64,000 nucleotides of DNA from positions 310,001 through 374,000 of the forward strand of contig NZ_CP109785.1 of the NCBI RefSeq assembly GCF_025913575.1, read 5' to 3'. Origin of the DNA: Halocatena marina. Lineage in GTDB: Archaea; Halobacteriota; Halobacteria; Halobacteriales; Haloarculaceae. Positions 1-10,280 of this stretch are shown piece by piece; positions within the stretch are counted from its first letter, which is position 1, and every line of letters begins with the position of its first letter. A model generated the notes under the pieces. That model saw only the letters and a list, made by a program, of their open reading frames with translations. It searched no databases and was not told the DNA's origin. The position numbers were made by a program, and so were the translations under genes.

Positions 1-57
1 AACGACGATGAGATACATACTGTGAAATTTTCTCAGACGGCACGAAAACCTACCGTT

Positions 58-420
58 CTACACGCGCACAGCTCTCAGTTCGTAATCCTCGTCCAGTTCG
101 TATATCCGTCGAAAGACGCGTTCGACGAAATCGGCTGTGTGTTTCGGATCGGCGAGAGCCGAGATATGGACGGTTGCATCGGGAGCCTTCCGTGTGGCTG
201 GCTGCTCAATCTTGAACACCGGGAACGATTCGAAGAGTGATTCGAGGCGCTCGCGCTCCGTATCAGTCAGATCAAGCGTGATCGTTCGGTCGGCGTACGT
301 GAGTCGTCCGGCATCGGTTTCGAGAACCACGCGCTTGCTGTTACGCGAACGGTGGGCCGTGATCGCCTCGGCAACGAGCGTCAGCCGATCGTGTGCTGTG
401 TGTGCCTCGAAACGAGTCAT
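58..420 (-). CDS. uncharacterised haloarchaeal protein
   Basis: A 120-residue acidic soluble protein that I do not recognise as a named family. I chose the start at 420 because the in-frame extension upstream (to 489) runs into the end of the methyltransferase gene and does not look like a halophilic protein, whereas the sequence from MTRFEAHTAH onward does. The middle part alternates short beta-strand-like stretches (KRVVLETDAGRLTYADRTI) with an acidic helix. No membrane segment, metal-binding cluster or catalytic motif is visible. It lies 41 bases downstream of the methyltransferase gene on the same strand and may be cotranscribed with it. Function unknown. Confidence 0.6.
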   Translation of the reverse strand: MTRFEAHTAHDRLTLVAEAITAHRSRNSKRVVLETDAGRLTYADRTITLDLTDTERERLESLFESFPVFKIEQPATRKAPDATVHISALADPKHTADFVERVFRRIYELDEDYELRAVRV

Positions 421-461
421 GTGTACGCTGCTGTCGGTGAGCACCGACAAAAAGCGCGCGC

Positions 462-1052
462 CTACGCCTTTGCGATGAACTGCAGCCACCCGTCGGTGGT
501 GACGGATGAATCATCGACGGTGAAGCCAGCGTTTCGCAACCGCTCGTTGAGATCATCGAGAGTGTAGAAAACGAACTGCCGTTCGTCAGATTCGTATACC
601 GACCCGGTCTGTTCACCTTCTCCCTGTTTGACGGCGAGAGCGAGCGTCCCATCGGAGCGGAGAACGCGCTGAAACTCTCTAAGCGTCGACTGCGCATCGG
701 ATCGGGGAACGTGCAGAAATGATGCACACGCCCAGAGACCGTCCATCGATTCGTCCGCGAAACCGAGTCGGCGCATATCCATTCGAGCAACGGAGACAGA
801 CGGTGCGGTGTCTTGTATCATCTGGAGAAACGCCGGTGTGAGATCGATACCGACGGTATCGAAGCCGTGTTCTGAGAACGCTGTCGACTCCCAACCGGGA
901 CCACAGCCGATGTCGAGCACACGATTGCCCGCAAGCGCGCTGATGAACTGATCGACGAACTCCTCAACGACGCTCCGATCGGCGTTGCGAGTACGGTACT
1001 GTTCGGCGGCGGATTCGTACGTGTCAATGGTTGACGCGACGCAATCGTCCAT
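462..1052 (-). CDS. class I SAM-dependent methyltransferase
   Basis: A 196-residue methyltransferase. Motif I (VLDIGCGPG, around residues 45-53) binds S-adenosylmethionine. It is followed by an acidic residue ending the second strand (VGID) and a motif IV-like region (MDGLWACASFLHVPR), as in UbiE/ubiquinone-type class I enzymes. The length fits a single Rossmann-fold domain with no substrate-recognition extension, so the substrate cannot be told. It is transcribed divergently from adk, with about 70 bases between the two starts. The small gene at 58-420 follows it. Confidence 0.85.
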   Translation of the reverse strand: MDDCVASTIDTYESAAEQYRTRNADRSVVEEFVDQFISALAGNRVLDIGCGPGWESTAFSEHGFDTVGIDLTPAFLQMIQDTAPSVSVARMDMRRLGFADESMDGLWACASFLHVPRSDAQSTLREFQRVLRSDGTLALAVKQGEGEQTGSVYESDERQFVFYTLDDLNERLRNAGFTVDDSSVTTDGWLQFIAKA

Positions 1053-1093
1053 AAATGATGATAATTGTAGGTGGAACGAAAGTGTTTCTACAA

Positions 1094-1101
1094 ACTTTTA
1101 G
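1094..1101 (+). promoter_or_regulatory. TATA box of adk
   Basis: The sequence ACTTTTAG is centred about 27 bases before the adk ATG, the usual position of an archaeal TATA element for a nearly leaderless transcript. Confidence 0.55.
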
Positions 1102-1123
1102 GGATGCACGTTAGGATGAACGT

Positions 1124-1759
1124 ATGGAACGTCCTCGAATCCTCCTGCTCGGCCCACCTGGAGCCGGGAAGGGTACCCAGAGCGAAAATATCGTCGACGA
1201 ATTCGATATCGAGCACGTCACGACCGGCGATGCGCTGCGTGCGAATAAGGACATGGAAACGGAGTACGGCACGCCTCGAGAGTTCATGCAGAAAGGTGAA
1301 CTCGTCCCGGATCCGGTCGTCAACGAAATCGTCGCACAAGCGCTCTCTGATGCCGAGGGATTCGTCTTGGATGGCTATCCACGAAATCTTTCGCAAGCAG
1401 AGTATCTCGATGACATCACTGAGCTCGACTGTGTGCTCTCACTCGCGGTGCCCCGCGATGAACTCATTGCCCGACTGACTGGGCGACGGGTGTGTCCAAA
1501 CTGTGGCGCGACCTACCACGTCGAATTCAATCCACCGGAGACGGACGGCGTCTGTGATGCGTGTGGGAGTGAACTGACCCAGCGCGAAGATGACTCCGAA
1601 TCGGTCGTCAGCGAACGACTGGAAGTGTACGAAGAGACGACAAAACCAGTCATCGAATTCTACCGCGAACGAGGCGAACTCGTCGAGATTGACGGTGAAC
1701 AATCGCCGGATGAGGTTTGGAACGATCTCCAACTCGCGATCGAAGACGAACTGAACTGA
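1124..1759 (+). CDS. adk: adenylate kinase
   Basis: Adenylate kinase, which interconverts AMP + ATP and 2 ADP in the cytoplasm. The protein has 211 residues. The P-loop GPPGAGKGT is at residues 10-18, the AMP-binding and DGYPR region follows ([14 protein letters not shown]), and the long LID domain carries a four-cysteine zinc knuckle (CPNC ... CDAC, around residues 123-148). The long-form, LID-containing enzyme is of bacterial type and is the form usual in haloarchaea. It heads the conserved archaeal order adk - DUF106 insertase - cmk - cbf5. In many archaea secY precedes this block, but here a divergent methyltransferase does. Confidence 0.97.
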   Translation: MERPRILLLGPPGAGKGTQSENIVDEFDIEHVTTGDALRANKDMETEYGTPREFMQKGELVPDPVVNEIVAQALSDAEGFVLDGYPRNLSQAEYLDDITELDCVLSLAVPRDELIARLTGRRVCPNCGATYHVEFNPPETDGVCDACGSELTQREDDSESVVSERLEVYEETTKPVIEFYRERGELVEIDGEQSPDEVWNDLQLAIEDELN

Positions 1760-1868
1760 AACGGGCGCAGGGAGACTATTTTTGTCGATCGTAGTAGGGG
1801 GATGGCTGTACGATCACAGTCGTCGATAGAAGACAGGGTTGATAACGAGGGATGGCCTAAACCCATCA

Positions 1869-2792
1869 ATGGCACGTGCAGAACAGAAGGTGAACGATCT
1901 CCTTGCGGAAGATTCCGACATGGACGACGCGTTGTCGACCGTGCTCACTCGGGCGGACGCGAACGATGGCACGGTAGAGTGGTCTGACGTTAAGGGAGAC
2001 CTGACAAGCGGACAGTGGGGACGCATCATCGAGAAGGGCGTCCTCACGAGCGCCAGCGGCAATGGGTTCTCGGTCCAGAATCCAGATGGGGTACGTGCCG
2101 CGCTCAACGGTGGTGGATCCACGACGACTGCGGGAGAGACGACAAGTGCAGTGGATGACGACGAGGGCTCCAGCTGGTCGGTTTACGATAAACTGGCTGG
2201 TGTTGGTGCGCTCGCCATGATGAGTGGGTATTACGTCACCTCCATCCGGGACACACTCGGTGGGGCACTCGATCTCCTAATCGGCCCACTCGATCAGGTG
2301 CTTCCGTTCTACGCCGTCGTTCTTATTCTGGCGATGCTGACTGGGCTGTATTCGACGCTCCTTCAGGCAAATCTGATGGACACAGAAAAGATGGGAAAGT
2401 ACCAGTCCCAGATGCAGGAGATTCAAGACCGACGTAAAGAAGCCAAAGAGCGCGGTGACGACGAAGCCCTAGAGCGGATTCAGCAAGAACAGATGGACGC
2501 GATGGGTGATCAGTTGGGCATGTTCAAAGAGCAGTTCCGACCGATGGCGTGGATTACGCTGCTCACGATCCCCGTGTTTCTGTGGCTGTACTGGATGATC
2601 CAGCCCGGAGCAGGTCGAATCCCGGACGCGGAAATGCAGGTCATCATGCCGCTCGCTGGAGAAGTAAGTTGGAACAAGCAGGTTCTCATCATGCCCGCGT
2701 GGATTGTCTGGTATTTCCTCTGCTCGATGGGATTCAACCAGGTCATCCGGAAGGGACTTAACATTCAGATGACACCAACGGCGAGTTCGTAA
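1869..2792 (+). CDS. EMC3/TMCO1-type (DUF106) membrane insertase
   Basis: A 307-residue membrane protein of the archaeal DUF106 family, an Oxa1-superfamily relative of eukaryotic EMC3 and TMCO1 that helps insert membrane proteins. The start at 1869 (MARAEQKV) is preferred over 1839 because the extension is not conserved-looking. The first ~85 residues form a soluble domain with a winged-helix look, followed by a Gly/Thr/Ser linker (about 90-110). Then come a membrane segment (about 115-140), TM1 of the insertase (LPFYAVVLILAMLTGLYS), a charged coiled coil (about 175-220, KYQSQMQEIQDRRKEAKERG) and two further membrane segments. It lies between adk and cmk, the order conserved in archaea. Confidence 0.9.
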   Translation: MARAEQKVNDLLAEDSDMDDALSTVLTRADANDGTVEWSDVKGDLTSGQWGRIIEKGVLTSASGNGFSVQNPDGVRAALNGGGSTTTAGETTSAVDDDEGSSWSVYDKLAGVGALAMMSGYYVTSIRDTLGGALDLLIGPLDQVLPFYAVVLILAMLTGLYSTLLQANLMDTEKMGKYQSQMQEIQDRRKEAKERGDDEALERIQQEQMDAMGDQLGMFKEQFRPMAWITLLTIPVFLWLYWMIQPGAGRIPDAEMQVIMPLAGEVSWNKQVLIMPAWIVWYFLCSMGFNQVIRKGLNIQMTPTASS

Positions 2793-2798
2793 GACAAC

Positions 2799-2809
2799 CT
2801 CTTTTACCC
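2799..2809 (+). promoter_or_regulatory. TATA box of cmk
   Basis: The sequence CTCTTTTACCC is centred about 25 bases before the cmk ATG. It suggests that cmk-cbf5 can be transcribed separately from the upstream insertase gene, with a very short leader. Confidence 0.5.
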
Positions 2810-2828
2810 TTACCACCGGAGATGTGGC

Positions 2829-3407
2829 ATGTTGATCACCGTTTCCGGCCCGGCTGGCGTTGGTAAGAGTACTGCCACCGCCGCGCTCGCCGAAGCGCTC
2901 GATTACGACCACGTGAGCGGTGGCGATATCTTCCGCTCGTTGGCCGATGAGCGGGATATGACCCCGCTCGAATTCAATCGTCTTGCCGAAACGAACGAAC
3001 AGATCGATCTCGATCTCGATCACCGACTCCGGGAACTCGCCCGCGAACACGACGATCTCGTGATCGAATCCCGACTCGCTGGGTGGATGGCTGGCGAGCA
3101 TGCCGACGTCCGAATCTGGTTCGATGCGCCGCTTTCGGTTCGTGCGAGCCGGATCGCAGAGCGCGAAGAAAAGAGCGTCGAGCAGGCCCGCGAAGAGACA
3201 CAAGCACGAGCCGAAAGCGAGGCACTCCGATACCGCGAATACTATGGAATCGACATCCACGACCGCTCCATCTACGATCTCTCAGTCAACACTGCTCGAC
3301 TGGGACCGGAGGGCGTCGTTGAAACCGTTTTGGCGTTCATTCGAGCGTACGATCCCGACGCAGATGAGGGACAAACGCCGGTTGAGGGCGTCACCTACGA
3401 ATTCTGA
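2829..3407 (+). CDS. cmk: cytidylate kinase
   Basis: Archaeal-type cytidylate kinase, which phosphorylates CMP/dCMP with ATP. The P-loop GPAGVGKST is at residues 7-15. The protein has 192 residues, the short archaeal form without the extra CMP-binding insert of bacterial CmpK. It includes the conserved RLAGW segment and a basic LID ([12 protein letters not shown]). It ends 11 bases before cbf5 and is clearly in the same operon. Confidence 0.93.
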   Translation: MLITVSGPAGVGKSTATAALAEALDYDHVSGGDIFRSLADERDMTPLEFNRLAETNEQIDLDLDHRLRELAREHDDLVIESRLAGWMAGEHADVRIWFDAPLSVRASRIAEREEKSVEQAREETQARAESEALRYREYYGIDIHDRSIYDLSVNTARLGPEGVVETVLAFIRAYDPDADEGQTPVEGVTYEF

Positions 3408-3418
3408 ATCCTAACCCA

Positions 3419-4282
3419 ATGCGCGCTCCACCTGACGAACGCGATGTCGATGAACTCCTTTCGTTTGGCGTCGTGAACCTCGATAAACCCCCTGGGCCAT
3501 CCTCTCACCAAGTAACCGGATGGCTCCGTGATCGGCTCGGTGTCGAACGTGCTGCTCACGCAGGGACGCTCGATCCCAAGGTGACCGGCTGTCTTCCGGT
3601 GTTGACCGGCGATGCCACGCGGATGGCGCAGGTGTTCGATGAGAGCGTGAAGGGGTATATCGCTGTCCTCGAACTTCATGGTCGCACGGACGATCTCGAA
3701 ACGGCTGCGGAGTTCGAAGGCCCCATCCTCCAGAAGCCACCACGAAAGAGCGCCGTCAAACGTCGGCTTCGAACGCGAACGATCCACCAGCTAGACGTGC
3801 TCGAATTCGAACGCGAGAATCGGCGGGCACTACTCCGTATCGACTGTGAGAGCGGGACGTACATCAGAAAGCTCTGTCACGATATTGGGCTGGCCCTCGG
3901 CACCGGAGCGCATATGGGGGATCTCCGCCGCGTGAGAACGGTCCCCTTCGACGACACCGATCTCGTGACGATGCACGATCTGACCGACGCGATGGCCTTC
4001 TACGAGGACGGTAGTGAGCGTGAGATACGGTCGGTCGTCGCTCCGGGAGAACGCGCGCTCTCGCACATCCCGCGTGTAACGATCGCCGAGAGCGCAGCAC
4101 AGGAGATTGCGAATGGTGCACCAGTCTACGCACCAGGCGTCCTCGATGCGGAGGATGCAGAGAGAGGAGCGTTGGTTGCGTGCTACACGCCAGCGGGAAC
4201 GGCCGTCTGTCTCGGAAACGTAGTCGGTGACCCGGACGCTACTTCGGGAACGGTTGTCGATACCCAGCGGGTGCTGGTGTAG
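3419..4282 (+). CDS. cbf5: tRNA/rRNA pseudouridine synthase Cbf5 (TruB family)
   Basis: Catalytic subunit of the archaeal H/ACA ribonucleoprotein, which also makes pseudouridine 55 in tRNA. The protein has 287 residues. The TruB catalytic loop HAGTLDPKVTG (around residues 40-50) contains the nucleophilic Asp. The motifs KPPRKSAVKR and RIDCESGTYIRKLCHDIG are typical of the family, and the C-terminal ~80 residues form the PUA domain (ESAAQEIANGAPVYAPGV). It is the last gene of the adk block and is followed 80 bases later by tRNA-Pro. Confidence 0.95.
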   Translation: MRAPPDERDVDELLSFGVVNLDKPPGPSSHQVTGWLRDRLGVERAAHAGTLDPKVTGCLPVLTGDATRMAQVFDESVKGYIAVLELHGRTDDLETAAEFEGPILQKPPRKSAVKRRLRTRTIHQLDVLEFERENRRALLRIDCESGTYIRKLCHDIGLALGTGAHMGDLRRVRTVPFDDTDLVTMHDLTDAMAFYEDGSEREIRSVVAPGERALSHIPRVTIAESAAQEIANGAPVYAPGVLDAEDAERGALVACYTPAGTAVCLGNVVGDPDATSGTVVDTQRVLV

Positions 4283-4362
4283 GAACCGACAAGAGAAGGA
4301 TTAAAAACGAAAACGAAGCGCTTAATCCGAGATGGTCCGTTATCAGAGACGTAGCACGGTGC

Positions 4363-4435
4363 GGGACCGTGGGGTAGCCTGGTATCCTCTGCGCATGGGG
4401 TGCGTAGGACCTGAGTTCGAATCTCAGCGGTCCCA
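4363..4435 (+). tRNA. tRNA-Pro (anticodon GGG)
   Basis: A complete cloverleaf fits. The acceptor arms GGGACCG and CGGTCCC pair, with discriminator A. The anticodon stem is TGCGC/GCGTA with loop ATGGGGT, which puts T at position 33 and anticodon GGG at 34-36. The T arm is CTGAG-TTCGAAT-CTCAG. No intron is seen and CCA is not encoded. T-rich sequence after position 4445 may end transcription. Confidence 0.95.
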
Positions 4436-4634
4436 CTTCTGTCGATCGTTTTGATTCTGTCTGTGATGTTTTTCGTTTAGACTGTCAAGCCATCCGGGAC
4501 AGGAACCAGCCCGTATTCGAGAGCGAGGCAGACACTCAAGTGCGTTCGGAGTAATATCCCTTCATGGAACGGTACTTCGATAAAAATCCGAAATCGGAGG
4601 TTTCGTCGTTCATATCAACAGTGGGGGTACTTCT

Positions 4635-5750
4635 GTGAGTGAATCGTTCGTCGAAAATCGGGCGCTGTGGCCGTGGTGGGCGCTCGTTCTTATCCTCACT
4701 GCGATACTGCTCGCTATCGCACACGCCTTCATCGGGACGATCGTCTTTGGAGTGTTTTTCTACTACGCGATGCGACCAGTCAACCGACGCGTTCGACGAT
4801 TTACGAATGGACGGCGGCTCGCGGCCGCGTTAACGCTGTTTCTCGTCTTCATCCCACTGCTCCTGTTTATATTCTACACGCTTCTCGTCGGACTCGAAAA
4901 TCTCAACGTTCTCCTCAACGATCAAGTTCGTCAGGCGATTCGTCCGTATCTCGATGTCTCCTCAATCGTCGAAAAACCAAGACAGACCCTCACGTTCGTC
5001 GAACAACTTCGTCAGACAGGGCCACTGCAAGATATACTCTCGACCAGTATCGGTGTCCTCGTGACAATCTCGAACTTGTCGATCAACCTCGCACTGATCG
5101 TCGCAATCGTCTACTACCTGCTTCAGGACGGAGCACGTATCGAAGCGTGGTTTCGTGACGAAGTCGGGGAAGACAGCGCGGCATACGCCTACGCGAGTGC
5201 CGTCGATGCAGATCTCGAATCTGTCTACTTCGGAAACGTCATGGCCATCGTGATGATTGCCGTCTTATCCGTGTTCTGGTATAATATTTACAACTATCTC
5301 GCACCATCACAAGTGATGATTCCGGTTCCGACGCTGCTAGCGCTATTGACCGGTATTGCGAGCATTATTCCCATTATCGTCGGAAAACTCGTCTATCTCC
5401 CCATTACTGGCTATCTGTTGCTTCTCGTGGCGCGGACCGATACACAGCTCGTGTGGTATCCAGCGCTGTTCGTCGTAGTGGCGTTTTTCTTCCTCGACTT
5501 CGTCCCGCAGACGTTCATCCAGCCGTACATCGCGGGACGAAATCTCCACGTCGGATTGATGATCTTCGCGTACGTCTTTGGTGGATTGTTCTTTGGCTGG
5601 TACGGACTCTTCCTCGGACCAATTATCCTCGTGTTCTCACTGCAGGCTATCCGCCTCGTCGTCACAGATCTGCTCCATGGTGGCCCAGTGACGCCGCGGC
5701 CAACAGCGGCTGAAGACCTCGGTTCCGATCCAGCGCTCGAACAGAACTAG
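4635..5750 (+). CDS. AI-2E/PerM-family transporter
   Basis: A 371-residue membrane protein of the AI-2E transporter (UPF0118/PerM) family. It has two membrane segments near the N-terminus, a third before a helical soluble part (LNDQVRQAIRPYLDVSS to about residue 130), and about five more in the C-terminal half, including the family-typical run DFVPQTFIQPYIAGRNLHVG and FFGWYGLFLGPIIL. The start codon is GTG at 4635 (MSESFVENRALWPWW), because no ATG lies in a better place. The substrate in archaea is unknown: members include sodium/proton antiporters, and the quorum-signal name should not be taken literally. It stands alone as a single-gene unit. Confidence 0.88.
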   Translation: MSESFVENRALWPWWALVLILTAILLAIAHAFIGTIVFGVFFYYAMRPVNRRVRRFTNGRRLAAALTLFLVFIPLLLFIFYTLLVGLENLNVLLNDQVRQAIRPYLDVSSIVEKPRQTLTFVEQLRQTGPLQDILSTSIGVLVTISNLSINLALIVAIVYYLLQDGARIEAWFRDEVGEDSAAYAYASAVDADLESVYFGNVMAIVMIAVLSVFWYNIYNYLAPSQVMIPVPTLLALLTGIASIIPIIVGKLVYLPITGYLLLLVARTDTQLVWYPALFVVVAFFFLDFVPQTFIQPYIAGRNLHVGLMIFAYVFGGLFFGWYGLFLGPIILVFSLQAIRLVVTDLLHGGPVTPRPTAAEDLGSDPALEQN

Positions 5751-5954
5751 CGACATTTCAATTCACTACAATCATCACAATAGTTAAGTAGAATCAATCT
5801 AATATTTATATAGGAAATAAAATTTACAATTGTCGGGTGGGCGCAGTACATCTCTCAGCTTTCGAATGAGTTGATATACGTACTTCGGCCACACAGACGA
5901 CGTACACCGCAGCATCGCTGCTATGACAGACAATCCTATCGAAAACACCCAGTA

Positions 5955-7316
5955 ATGGCCGACGATTCAGGGAATCAACCACCGGTGCCCGACGGACTCC
6001 CTGTCCTCGGGAATACGCTCGATTTTATTAGAAGTCCAATGTCATTCATCGGAAAACTACCGAAGCATGGGGACATCGTGCGCTGTGAGTTCCCGATGAT
6101 TCGAGCGGTTGCACTGTTCCATCCTGAAGACATTAGGACTGTTCTTCTCGCGGACCAGCAGACGTACCGGCGATGGAACTTCGACCAACTCCGGAAGATG
6201 GGTGGGTACGACTTCGCTCCCGAAGGGCTGGCCTTTACTGAGGGGGAAAAGTGGCGCAACCAGCGTCGTCACCTTCAGTCGATGTTCGGTCTCGATCGAC
6301 TCCACGGCTACGCAGACACCATGGTTGAGCACACAGAGCGTGTGCTCAAGCAGTGGGAGGACGGAGCAGAAATCGCGCTCAATCACGCCTTTTCGGAGCT
6401 CTCGTTGGCTGTCCTCACTCACTCGTTGTTCGATTTCGACATGCGCGAGCGGGGTGAGCCAATCATCCGGGCCACCGAGACGCTGAACGACCGCGCGCAG
6501 CTGGGTGGACGCAACGCTGTGGAATTTCTGCTCCCATCGTGGATTCCTACGCCAGGACACGCTCGCTACCGCGAAGCGATGGATGATTTCGATACGGTCG
6601 TCGATGAGTTGATCACAGAGCGTCGTGCGAATCCCGTTGGCTACGATGACCTCCTCGCCCGCATGCTCGCAACCGAGAGTGATAGCGACTATACAATGTC
6701 TGATGCCGAAATTCACGATCAGATGCTCGCCTTTCTGTTTGCAGGACACGAAACCACTGCCACCACATTGACGTTTACGTGGTTGCTCCTCTCGACGCAT
6801 CCGGAAAAGCGCAAGCGATTAGACGCCGAGATTGAAGACGTGCTCGGTGGAGCACCTCCTTCGCCCGAACGACTCGATGCGCTTACCTACACCGAACAGG
6901 TCATCAAAGAAGCGCTGCGCCTGTATCCCCCAGCTGCGATGTTGTTCCGGAAGAATCTCACCGAGACGGAGATCGGGGGACACACTGTTCCAGCGAACTC
7001 GACGATCCTCCTCCCCCAGTTTGTGGTCCACACGGACGAGCGGTGGTACGACGATCCGCAGACGTTCCGGCCAGAGCGCTGGGATAGCCGGAGAGAACGG
7101 CCAGAGTATGCGTATTTCCCGTTCGGCGGTGGTGGACACCACTGCATCGGAATGCGTTTTGCCATGATGGAACTGAAGCACGTTATTCCGATCATCGCCC
7201 AACGCGTGGATTTCGAGTTACTGAGCACTCCCGACCCAGCTGTGCAGATGGAAATGACGCTCCAACCAACCGAAGATATCCGTGCGCGCGTCACCAAGCG
7301 GTCGTCACGCTATTAG
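5955..7316 (+). CDS. cytochrome P450
   Basis: A soluble cytochrome P450 mono-oxygenase of 453 residues from the ATG at 5955. The I-helix oxygen-binding motif AGHETTATT, the ExxR motif of the K helix (EALR), the PERW segment and the haem-binding loop [13 protein letters not shown] are present, the axial ligand being Cys397. There is no N-terminal anchor and no fused reductase, so it must receive electrons from separate ferredoxins. An in-frame TTG at 5871 would add 28 residues that look non-coding. An AT-rich stretch at 5770-5830 is the likely promoter, giving a leader of over 100 bases. The gene overlaps the convergent ilvD by 4 bases. The substrate cannot be told. Confidence 0.93.
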   Translation: MADDSGNQPPVPDGLPVLGNTLDFIRSPMSFIGKLPKHGDIVRCEFPMIRAVALFHPEDIRTVLLADQQTYRRWNFDQLRKMGGYDFAPEGLAFTEGEKWRNQRRHLQSMFGLDRLHGYADTMVEHTERVLKQWEDGAEIALNHAFSELSLAVLTHSLFDFDMRERGEPIIRATETLNDRAQLGGRNAVEFLLPSWIPTPGHARYREAMDDFDTVVDELITERRANPVGYDDLLARMLATESDSDYTMSDAEIHDQMLAFLFAGHETTATTLTFTWLLLSTHPEKRKRLDAEIEDVLGGAPPSPERLDALTYTEQVIKEALRLYPPAAMLFRKNLTETEIGGHTVPANSTILLPQFVVHTDERWYDDPQTFRPERWDSRRERPEYAYFPFGGGGHHCIGMRFAMMELKHVIPIIAQRVDFELLSTPDPAVQMEMTLQPTEDIRARVTKRSSRY

Positions 7317-9034
7317 CGTTTCGCGCTTGGGTTCGTGACAGCGCCGTTAGCAGCCGAGCCAAACGACTCACCATACTTTGCGAGCACACCGGACGTGTAA
7401 GCTGGCTCTGGCTCGTCTCTTGCTTTGAGGCGTCGGTCTATGTCGTCGTCCGAAAGGTCAGTCTCGATGATTCGCTCGGAGATGTCGATCGTGATAGCAT
7501 CACCATCTTCGAGTGCAGCGATGGGCCCACCAACGTACGCTTCGGGAGCAACGTGGCCAATCATCGGCCCACGAGTTGCGCCGGAAAACCGTCCGTCAGT
7601 GAGGAGTGCGACGTCGTCCTCGTGTCCCTGACCGACAACAGCGGCGGTGACACCGAGCATCTCACGCATACCGGGACCGCCCCGGGGTCCTTCGTTGCGG
7701 ATGACAATGACATCCCCACTCTCGATTCCTCCCTCCTGGACGTACTGCATCGCGTCCTCTTCGCTTTCGAAGACGCGGGCCGGTCCTTCGTGGTGGAACG
7801 CATCATCACCAGTTGCCTTCAGTACTGCGCCGTCGGGAGCGAGGTTCCCGCTGAGAATCTTGATTGCTCCCTCGTCGGTGAACGGATCGGAGACAGGTCG
7901 GAGGAAGTCCACATCGATCGACTCGTCGTCAGGAAGGTCCAACTGCTCGAGCTCTTCGCTGATGGTCCGTCCGGTAATGGTCATTGCATCGCCGTGGATC
8001 AGCCCGGCGTCGAGCAGACGGCGGATGACAACGGGAATTCCACCGATGTCGTGGAGATCCTTCATGACGCGCGTTCCGCCGGGCTGGAGGTTGGCAATCT
8101 TCGGCGTCCGCTGGGAGATGGCGTCGAACTCATCGATAGTGAGATCAATGCCTGCTTCGGCAGCGAGTGCGAGAAGATGGAGCACAGCGTTCGTCGAGCC
8201 ACCCATCGCAACCTGAAGTGAGATGGCGTTCTCAAAGGACTTCTTCGAGAGGATCTCCGAGGGTGTGCGATTATCGCGGACGGCTTCGAGTGCGAGTTCC
8301 CCTGCGCGGTGGGACACATCGTCTCGCTCCTCGGATTCGGCGGGTGCGCTTGCGCTCCCGAGGGGCGCAAGTCCGATCGCTTCACTGATTGATGCCATCG
8401 TGTTCGCGGTGAACATTCCACCACAGGAGCCTGCACCAGGGCAAGCATGGCGTTCGATGTCGGCAAGCTCGTCCTCTGTCATGTCGCCGGACGCTACCGC
8501 TCCGACGCCTTCGAAGACGTTCTGGACGGTTATTTCGCGCCCGTCGTGCTCTCCGGGGAGAATTGACCCGCCATACAGAAAGACGCTCGGTAGGTCGGTT
8601 CGGACGGCTGCCATCATCATTCCAGGGAGATTCTTATCACAGCCTGCGACAGTCACGAGAGCATCCATGCGCTCACCGAACGCAACGAGTTCGACAGAAT
8701 CAGCGATGACTTCACGGGAGATGAGTGAAGCTTTCATTCCCTCGGTTCCCATCGAGATGGCGTCCGAAATAGTGATCGTGCCAAATTCGATGGGCATACC
8801 CTCTGCCTCTTCGACTCCCTCGATAGCAGCGCCAGCAACTGTGTCGAGATGGACATTACACGGCGTGATGTCAGCCGCAGGATTGGCGATACCAACCATC
8901 GGAGCGGCGAAATCCTCGTCGTCGTATCCCATCGCACGGAACATAGCGCGATGTGGAGCACGCTCTGGTCCCTCGGTGACCTCACGGCTCGGAAGTCCCT
9001 CGGGTTTATCGTGCCAGTGCTGTTTCTGACTCAT
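7313..9034 (-). CDS. ilvD: dihydroxy-acid dehydratase
   Basis: Dihydroxy-acid dehydratase, the third common step in valine, leucine and isoleucine synthesis: it dehydrates 2,3-dihydroxy-3-methyl acids to 2-oxo acids. The protein has 573 residues, normal for the IlvD/Edd family. Iron-sulfur cluster cysteines lie in [12 protein letters not shown] and in [16 protein letters not shown], and the C-terminal part has the conserved [13 protein letters not shown] and [12 protein letters not shown] segments. It is transcribed divergently from the family 2 glycosyltransferase and ends inside the last codons of the P450 gene. No other ilv gene is nearby. Confidence 0.96.
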   Translation of the reverse strand: MSQKQHWHDKPEGLPSREVTEGPERAPHRAMFRAMGYDDEDFAAPMVGIANPAADITPCNVHLDTVAGAAIEGVEEAEGMPIEFGTITISDAISMGTEGMKASLISREVIADSVELVAFGERMDALVTVAGCDKNLPGMMMAAVRTDLPSVFLYGGSILPGEHDGREITVQNVFEGVGAVASGDMTEDELADIERHACPGAGSCGGMFTANTMASISEAIGLAPLGSASAPAESEERDDVSHRAGELALEAVRDNRTPSEILSKKSFENAISLQVAMGGSTNAVLHLLALAAEAGIDLTIDEFDAISQRTPKIANLQPGGTRVMKDLHDIGGIPVVIRRLLDAGLIHGDAMTITGRTISEELEQLDLPDDESIDVDFLRPVSDPFTDEGAIKILSGNLAPDGAVLKATGDDAFHHEGPARVFESEEDAMQYVQEGGIESGDVIVIRNEGPRGGPGMREMLGVTAAVVGQGHEDDVALLTDGRFSGATRGPMIGHVAPEAYVGGPIAALEDGDAITIDISERIIETDLSDDDIDRRLKARDEPEPAYTSGVLAKYGESFGSAANGAVTNPSAKR

Positions 9035-9214
9035 ACCCCTCCCTGCATCGGCAGCGATTTAACTTGTCGGTGCACGTCAGAATTTTCCGTCTCTTCTCCG
9101 ATATCTGTTATCATCATGATTTTGTAAAAATTAACGATAAGTTATGATATAATCGATTTGAAGAGGACACGAACATATCGCCGTTGTTATGTCGACCGGG
9201 GGTAATCGACCGCT

Positions 9215-9955
9215 ATGGTCACGGACCTGAGTGTGGAAACCGAGACTCTCGATCTGGATCTCGATGCCACAGTCGTGGTTCCAGCGTACAACGAGCGCGC
9301 CTTCATCGGACGGACGCTCGACGCTCTGGCCGGACAGGACGCCGACGTGATCGTCGTCGCAGGTGGCGACGACGGGACCGAGGCAATCGCGCGATCGCAC
9401 CCAGCAACAACCCACGTCATCGAGGATACAGACGAGAGTGGTCCTGCTGTCGCCCGAAACCGAGGAGCACGCGCTGCCGAGAGTGCAGTTGTCTGCTTCA
9501 CCGATGCTGATACGGTTGTCCCACAAAAGTGGGTCACACGACACCTGCGCCACTACCGTGATCCGAATGTGGTTGGGGTAGGAGGGCCACAGCAACCGCT
9601 TGATGGCAGTCTCACCGATGACGTGTTGTTCACACTCCTCTCGGATTGGTGGTATCGTCTCTCGTGGCCGCTCGGATTTGTCCAAGCGAGCGGGAACAAC
9701 TGCAGCTATCGCCGGAAACCGTTTCTCGAAGCTGGGGGATTCGACGAATCATTATCGTTTGTCGAAGACACCGACTGCTCGCTACGAATGTCTGATCGTG
9801 GGACGGTGGTGTTCGACCTCACCGCAACTGTCGAAACCTCCGTCCGCCGCCAATCCGAAATGGGCTATCTCGGCCTCTTTCTCACGTATATGATCGGATA
9901 CAGTCGATACGCACTCGGACACGATCCCGGTGGGGAATATTTTCAGGATCGGTGA
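9215..9955 (+). CDS. family 2 glycosyltransferase
   Basis: A 246-residue GT2 (GT-A fold) glycosyltransferase. The N-terminal VVVPAYNERAFIGRTLDAL is the nucleotide-sugar binding start of the family. FTDADTVVP contains the metal-binding DxD-like motif, and GGFDESLSFVEDTDCSLRM contains the ED catalytic-base region. It has no strong membrane segment except a possible hydrophobic stretch near the end (YLGLFLTYMIGYSRY). It stands alone, divergent from ilvD, with an AT-rich promoter region (9115-9160). Acceptor and sugar are unknown. Confidence 0.88.
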   Translation: MVTDLSVETETLDLDLDATVVVPAYNERAFIGRTLDALAGQDADVIVVAGGDDGTEAIARSHPATTHVIEDTDESGPAVARNRGARAAESAVVCFTDADTVVPQKWVTRHLRHYRDPNVVGVGGPQQPLDGSLTDDVLFTLLSDWWYRLSWPLGFVQASGNNCSYRRKPFLEAGGFDESLSFVEDTDCSLRMSDRGTVVFDLTATVETSVRRQSEMGYLGLFLTYMIGYSRYALGHDPGGEYFQDR

Positions 9956-10280
9956 GTGGAACTGATGCTAAGCGAAAAAGGACAGTAGCTCTGGCAGAGA
10001 GCAAACGCACGCGCTCAGTCCCCTACCGATTTTCAGATCAACGAACATTTTGACATCGGTGCCTCATTCTGTGAATGCACTTCACTTCCCAGCGAGATGC
10101 AGTAGCTCGGATAATGAACGTTTTCTACATCTTCAACTATGCCCCGATCACGGCGTATTCTGTCGTTCTATCGCTCTCACGTACGTTCAGAAAATCAAAC
10201 TATTGTCTATCGTCAGTTGTCGCTGATAATCTAACAGACGACGCCGCAATAGATAAGTATCTCTGAAATAATCATGATCC
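9956..10280. other. gene-free stretch upstream of coxB
   Basis: No convincing gene. A 63-codon open frame at 10075-10266 lacks acidic composition and family resemblance. A TATA-like ATAAGTAT near 10253-10260 probably serves coxB. Confidence 0.5.

Noticed and set aside
4363..4635. Integrated element at tRNA-Pro
   Set aside because: No integrase, no repeated tRNA 3' end and no foreign genes follow. The next gene is an ordinary transporter.
7553..8221. 222-codon plus-strand frame inside ilvD
   Set aside because: It is antisense to the conserved dehydratase sequence.
10075..10266. 63-codon frame upstream of coxB
   Set aside because: No acidic bias, no promoter in place and no family resemblance.
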